A stretch of DNA of 7,638 nucleotides from an uncultured Clostridia bacterium (GTDB lineage: Bacteria > Bacillota > Clostridia > Oscillospirales > Acutalibacteraceae), in assembly GCA_946186535.1 (NCBI GenBank), contig CAMHNT010000105.1, positions 1-7,638 of the forward strand, in the 5' to 3' direction. The notes under the pieces are model-generated. The model saw only the letters and a program-made list of their open reading frames with translations, had not been told where the DNA came from and made no database searches. The translations under genes and the position numbers were made by a program. Below, in pieces: positions 5,410 through 7,638 of this stretch (position 1 is its first letter; each line of letters starts with the position of its first letter).

Positions 5410-5457
5410 CTATTCTACGAAGCTGAATCCTTTCATCAGACCAACCCGAACCCTTGC
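5410..5457 (+). repeat. Decayed fragment of the interspersed hairpin repeat
   Basis: Contains, in the order seen in copy 2, CTATT (5410-5414), CGAAG (5419-5423), TTTCATCA (5431-5438) and CCCGAACCCTTGC (5445-5457). The last is a 13-base exact match to 2606-2618. The terminal GC hairpin that lies between the last two modules in copy 2 is missing, and the CCCTCC/GTCAGC half is absent. This looks like an eroded element in forward orientation. Confidence 0.55.
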
Positions 5458-5486
5458 TTCGTCTACTCAAATTTCAACACAAATTT

Positions 5487-5518
5487 CCTACCCGGAAATC
5501 CCAAAATTCCCGGGTAGG
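5487..5518. other. Strong hairpin downstream of glgB
   Basis: CCTACCCGG (5487-5495) pairs perfectly with CCGGGTAGG (5510-5518). After one A/C mismatch the stem can extend by AAT/ATT. It begins 28 nt after the glgB stop. Neither strand has a T-run after the stem, so it is not a standard terminator; it could protect the glgB mRNA 3' end or attenuate read-through. Confidence 0.6.
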
Positions 5519-5545
5519 TCACTTTGATAAATCATATAAAAACCG

Positions 5546-7405
5546 TCAGCTTTTTTCGCCTTCCTCCGACTTCTCCGGCTCCGGCTTGTCGACCTCTCCC
5601 TCGTCGCAGGGTTTCAGAATGATTCCGCTGAGCGGAGGGAGCTTCAGATTAAGATACCCGTCCTTTGATCTGAGTTCGTAATTTCTCTTGTTATGACCAC
5701 CGTAAATATCACGGTCGGAATTCAGAAGCTCGCGGAAAAATCCGTCGTATCCTACCCCAAGCCAGTAGTCCTTCTCGAACGGCGAAAAATTCAGAACAAT
5801 ATAGAGCGGATTGCCGTTGAAATCATCTCTCCTGTATGCGTAAATGTTGTTTCCCGCATTCTGAAGATCTATCCATGCGAATGCCGCAAGGTTGAAATCC
5901 TGAGCATACAGCGCCGGTTCTTCTTTGTAGATCCTGTTCAGTTCCTTGATGAACTCGTGGAAACTGTCGTGATTCGGATACGTCAGAAGATTCCAGCCGA
6001 GCGGCTGATCGTCCTTCCATTCCATGTATTCCGCAAGCTCGTTTCCCATGAAGTTCATTTTCTTTCCCGGATGTGTCATCTGATAGAGATAGTACGTCCT
6101 AAGATTCGAGAACTTTTCTTCCTGTGACCTTCCGTAGGTCTTCGTCATGACGGAAGCTTTTCCGTTCGATACGTCGTCGTGCGAAAGAGCAAGCATAAAC
6201 AGTCCTTGATTGAAATAATACATCGGATATGTCAGCATATTGTGATTCTGAGTCCTCATTCCGTACGGAGTCGAAAGATATCTCAGCGACTCCGATGACC
6301 ATCCGAAATTCCACATATAGTCAAACCCGAAACCACCGTAAACGACGGGCGCCGTGTTCTTCGCATGACACGTAGCGTCCTCAGCAATAAACATAACGTC
6401 GGGATGATATGCATTCAGCGTGAAAAGCGTGTTTTTCAGAAACCACGAGCCGCAGTCATATTCCGGAGAATTCGGATTTCCGTCCGGGAAAATCAGGTAT
6501 GCCACAGCGTCAAACCTGATTCCGTCAAAATGGTATTTGTTGATCCAGAAATTTATTGCGGAACGAACGAAACTCTGAACGTGAGTTTTCGAATAGTCGA
6601 ACCGCATTGAACCCCAAGCAGATTCCCTCAGCTGAGGTATCTCGCTTTCATACATACACGTTCCGTCAAAATATGCCAGTCCGGCTTCGTCCCGGGCATA
6701 ATGCACCGGAACAAAATCAAGAATTGCTCCGATTCCGTTTATGTGGCAGCTATCTATAAGGTCCATGAGATATCGCGGCTCGCCGTAGCGGCTCGTCGGC
6801 GCATAATACCCCGTAACCTGATAGCCCCACGAACCGTCAAAAGGGTGCTCGGTCAGCGGCAGGAATTCGATGTGAGTATATCCCATTTCCTTCACATAGG
6901 GAATAAGTTCATTCACAAGCTCTTCATATCTATAAAATTTTTCGACGCCTGTTTTCTCGTCCTTTACCTTCCACGAGCCGAGATGAACTTCATAGACGTT
7001 GAGCGGTCTGTTATAATTTTTTTCTCTGGTTTTCATCCACTCCTCGTCACGCCAATAGTAGTTGTTTATATCATAAACTATTGAGGCCGTATTCGGGCGG
7101 ACTTCGTTATAGTATGAAAAAGGGTCGGACTTTTCGATGAACTGTCCGTCCTGACTGAATATTTTATATCTGTAGAGCGTACCCTCGCCGATATTTTCAA
7201 TGAAAACACTCCAGACCCCGAAATAGTCACGCTCCATCTGAACATCATTCCAATTATTAAAAGAAGAGCTTAATTTGACGTTATGGGCATTAGGTGCGTA
7301 AACGGAAAAATTGACGCCACCGTTTTCGAGGTGTGCTCCAAACAATTCATATGAGCATGACTCCACTCCGTTTATATGATTTTTTATTCTGTTATAATCA
7401 TACAT
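5546..7405 (-). CDS. glgB: 1,4-alpha-glucan (glycogen) branching enzyme
   Basis: Encodes 619 aa, close to the short GlgB form. An N-terminal CBM48 beta-sandwich (about 18-112) has FSVYAPNA and FNNWN. The GH13 barrel begins near YEVHLGSW (138-145). Conserved regions: region I DFVPVH (230-235), region II GIRFDAVAY (295-303) with nucleophile D299, region III AEDAT (341-345) with acid/base E342, and region IV LSHDDVSNGK (407-416) with transition-state D410. PLTEHPFDGSWGYQVTGYYA (183-202) is the usual branching-enzyme signature. A C-terminal all-beta domain ends near 600, followed by an acidic Lys/Glu/Pro tail (about 601-619). The enzyme cuts alpha-1,4 glucan and rejoins it as alpha-1,6 branches during glycogen synthesis. 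Regions III and IV carry Asp where many GlgB have Glu. No other glg gene is visible. The start is supported by AAGGAG (7420-7415), 9 nt upstream. Confidence 0.93.
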   Translation of the reverse strand: MYDYNRIKNHINGVESCSYELFGAHLENGGVNFSVYAPNAHNVKLSSSFNNWNDVQMERDYFGVWSVFIENIGEGTLYRYKIFSQDGQFIEKSDPFSYYNEVRPNTASIVYDINNYYWRDEEWMKTREKNYNRPLNVYEVHLGSWKVKDEKTGVEKFYRYEELVNELIPYVKEMGYTHIEFLPLTEHPFDGSWGYQVTGYYAPTSRYGEPRYLMDLIDSCHINGIGAILDFVPVHYARDEAGLAYFDGTCMYESEIPQLRESAWGSMRFDYSKTHVQSFVRSAINFWINKYHFDGIRFDAVAYLIFPDGNPNSPEYDCGSWFLKNTLFTLNAYHPDVMFIAEDATCHAKNTAPVVYGGFGFDYMWNFGWSSESLRYLSTPYGMRTQNHNMLTYPMYYFNQGLFMLALSHDDVSNGKASVMTKTYGRSQEEKFSNLRTYYLYQMTHPGKKMNFMGNELAEYMEWKDDQPLGWNLLTYPNHDSFHEFIKELNRIYKEEPALYAQDFNLAAFAWIDLQNAGNNIYAYRRDDFNGNPLYIVLNFSPFEKDYWLGVGYDGFFRELLNSDRDIYGGHNKRNYELRSKDGYLNLKLPPLSGIILKPCDEGEVDKPEPEKSEEGEKS

Positions 7406-7520
7406 AATTCAAAACTCCTTCCCGACAAATAATTGTAAGATGACAATATACAATATATTTATTCTTTTTTAGAATTAATCGGATATTTTGGAATTCAAAG
7501 CGAAAAAATTCCATATATTT

Positions 7521-7548
7521 ATTATATATCATTTTACAAAAATTTCAA
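7521..7548 (-). promoter_or_regulatory. Sigma-A promoter of glgB
   Basis: On the - strand TTGAAA (7548-7543) matches five of six -35 bases and TATAAT (7526-7521) matches all six, with a 16-bp spacer. Transcription would start near 7514, giving a leader of about 110 nt that is AT-rich and ends at AAGGAG. Confidence 0.75.
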
Positions 7549-7565
7549 GAGCTTTTTATAAAAAG

Positions 7566-7574
7566 TTTGTGCAA
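7566..7574 (-). promoter_or_regulatory. TTGCACAAA motif upstream of the glgB promoter
   Basis: Identical in nine bases and nearly identical in placement (39 bp above the -10) to the motif at 3952-3960 above fprA. A short inverted repeat, GTTT-5-AAAC, surrounds it. Function unknown. Confidence 0.35.
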
Positions 7575-7605
7575 AACATTATAATTTTATGTCGAATTTT
7601 TTTAT

Positions 7606-7638
7606 TTAACAACCCCTCCGTCAGCCTTCGTTGACATC
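7606..7638 (+). repeat. Interspersed hairpin repeat, copy 3 (cut by window edge)
   Basis: Starts TTAACAACCCCTCCGTCAGC, the same edge as copy 2. Its first hairpin is GTCAGC (7620-7625) with GTTGAC (7630-7635), keeping pairing through one G-T wobble and a CTTC loop. The rest lies outside the window. Its edge faces the glgB promoter, as copy 1 faces the dnaD promoter. Confidence 0.8.

Larger units (their letters stand above)
5101..5545. other. Gene-free interval between glgB and the zinc-ribbon gene
   Basis: These 445 bases hold, from right to left: a 9-bp hairpin after glgB, a decayed fragment of the interspersed repeat, about 60 bases with no clear feature except small inverted repeats (CGACTG/CAGTCG around 5353-5379 and the palindrome AAAGATATCTTT at 5386-5397), the triple 78-bp array, and the ribosome binding site. 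I found no convincing promoter for the - strand gene, so it may depend on read-through from glgB or on an unusual promoter. Confidence 0.6.

Noticed and set aside
5103..5426. Small open frames made of the 78-bp repeats on both strands
   Set aside because: A unit length divisible by three keeps any stop-free frame open automatically. Starts are weak and most of each product is the repeat itself.
5538..5550. GCTGACGG at the glgB stop as a fourth repeat edge
   Set aside because: Only about 11 bases match the element edge and none of the neighbouring modules follow.
5693..6127. 144-codon open frame on the + strand
   Set aside because: Antisense inside glgB with no ribosome binding site or domain.
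7432..7447. ATTGT-6-ACAAT inverted repeat in the glgB leader as an operator
   Set aside because: Short arms in very AT-rich DNA; expected by chance, and no second copy is seen.

Overview
The window looks like chromosomal DNA from an anaerobic, low-to-medium GC Firmicute of the Clostridia, most likely a gut Ruminococcaceae/Oscillospirales member. The basis is a DnaD-domain protein paired with a DnaI-type helicase loader, an FprA-type flavo-diiron protein, strong GGAGG ribosome binding sites, sigma-A style promoters, and a GC-rich multi-hairpin interspersed repeat of a kind I associate with that group. The taxonomic call is inference; no rRNA gene is present.

Layout. Positions 1-250 hold a reverse-oriented copy of the hairpin repeat, ending in a short tandem duplication that abuts a promoter. 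A two-gene replication operon follows on the + strand: a DnaD/DnaB-like primosomal protein (321-1472) and a DnaI-like AAA+ loader (1487-2467). The stop codon of the second gene lies at the edge of a forward copy of the same repeat (2463-2618), so the operon is bracketed by an inverted pair of repeats. Everything after that is on the - strand. fprA (2703-3872) has its own extended -10 promoter and a clear Rho-independent terminator. Next comes a zinc-ribbon, four-helix membrane protein of unknown function (4117-5100), whose leader carries three tandem 78-bp repeats (5113-5346). Then comes glgB (5546-7405), with a near-consensus promoter. A third copy of the hairpin repeat enters at the right edge (7606-7638), and a decayed fragment of it sits at about 5410-5457.

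How the genes work together. The first two genes act in loading the replicative helicase. FprA detoxifies O2 and/or NO in anaerobes. GlgB makes the alpha-1,6 branches of glycogen. These are ordinary chromosomal housekeeping functions, and nothing shows that the three - strand genes form one pathway.

The unusual content is non-coding: (i) the modular hairpin repeat, whose edges contribute a possible -35 box and a stop codon; (ii) the 78-bp tandem array directly against the ribosome binding site of the zinc-ribbon membrane gene; and (iii) a 9-bp motif placed alike upstream of the fprA and glgB promoters. I see no defence system, CRISPR array, transposase or phage gene.
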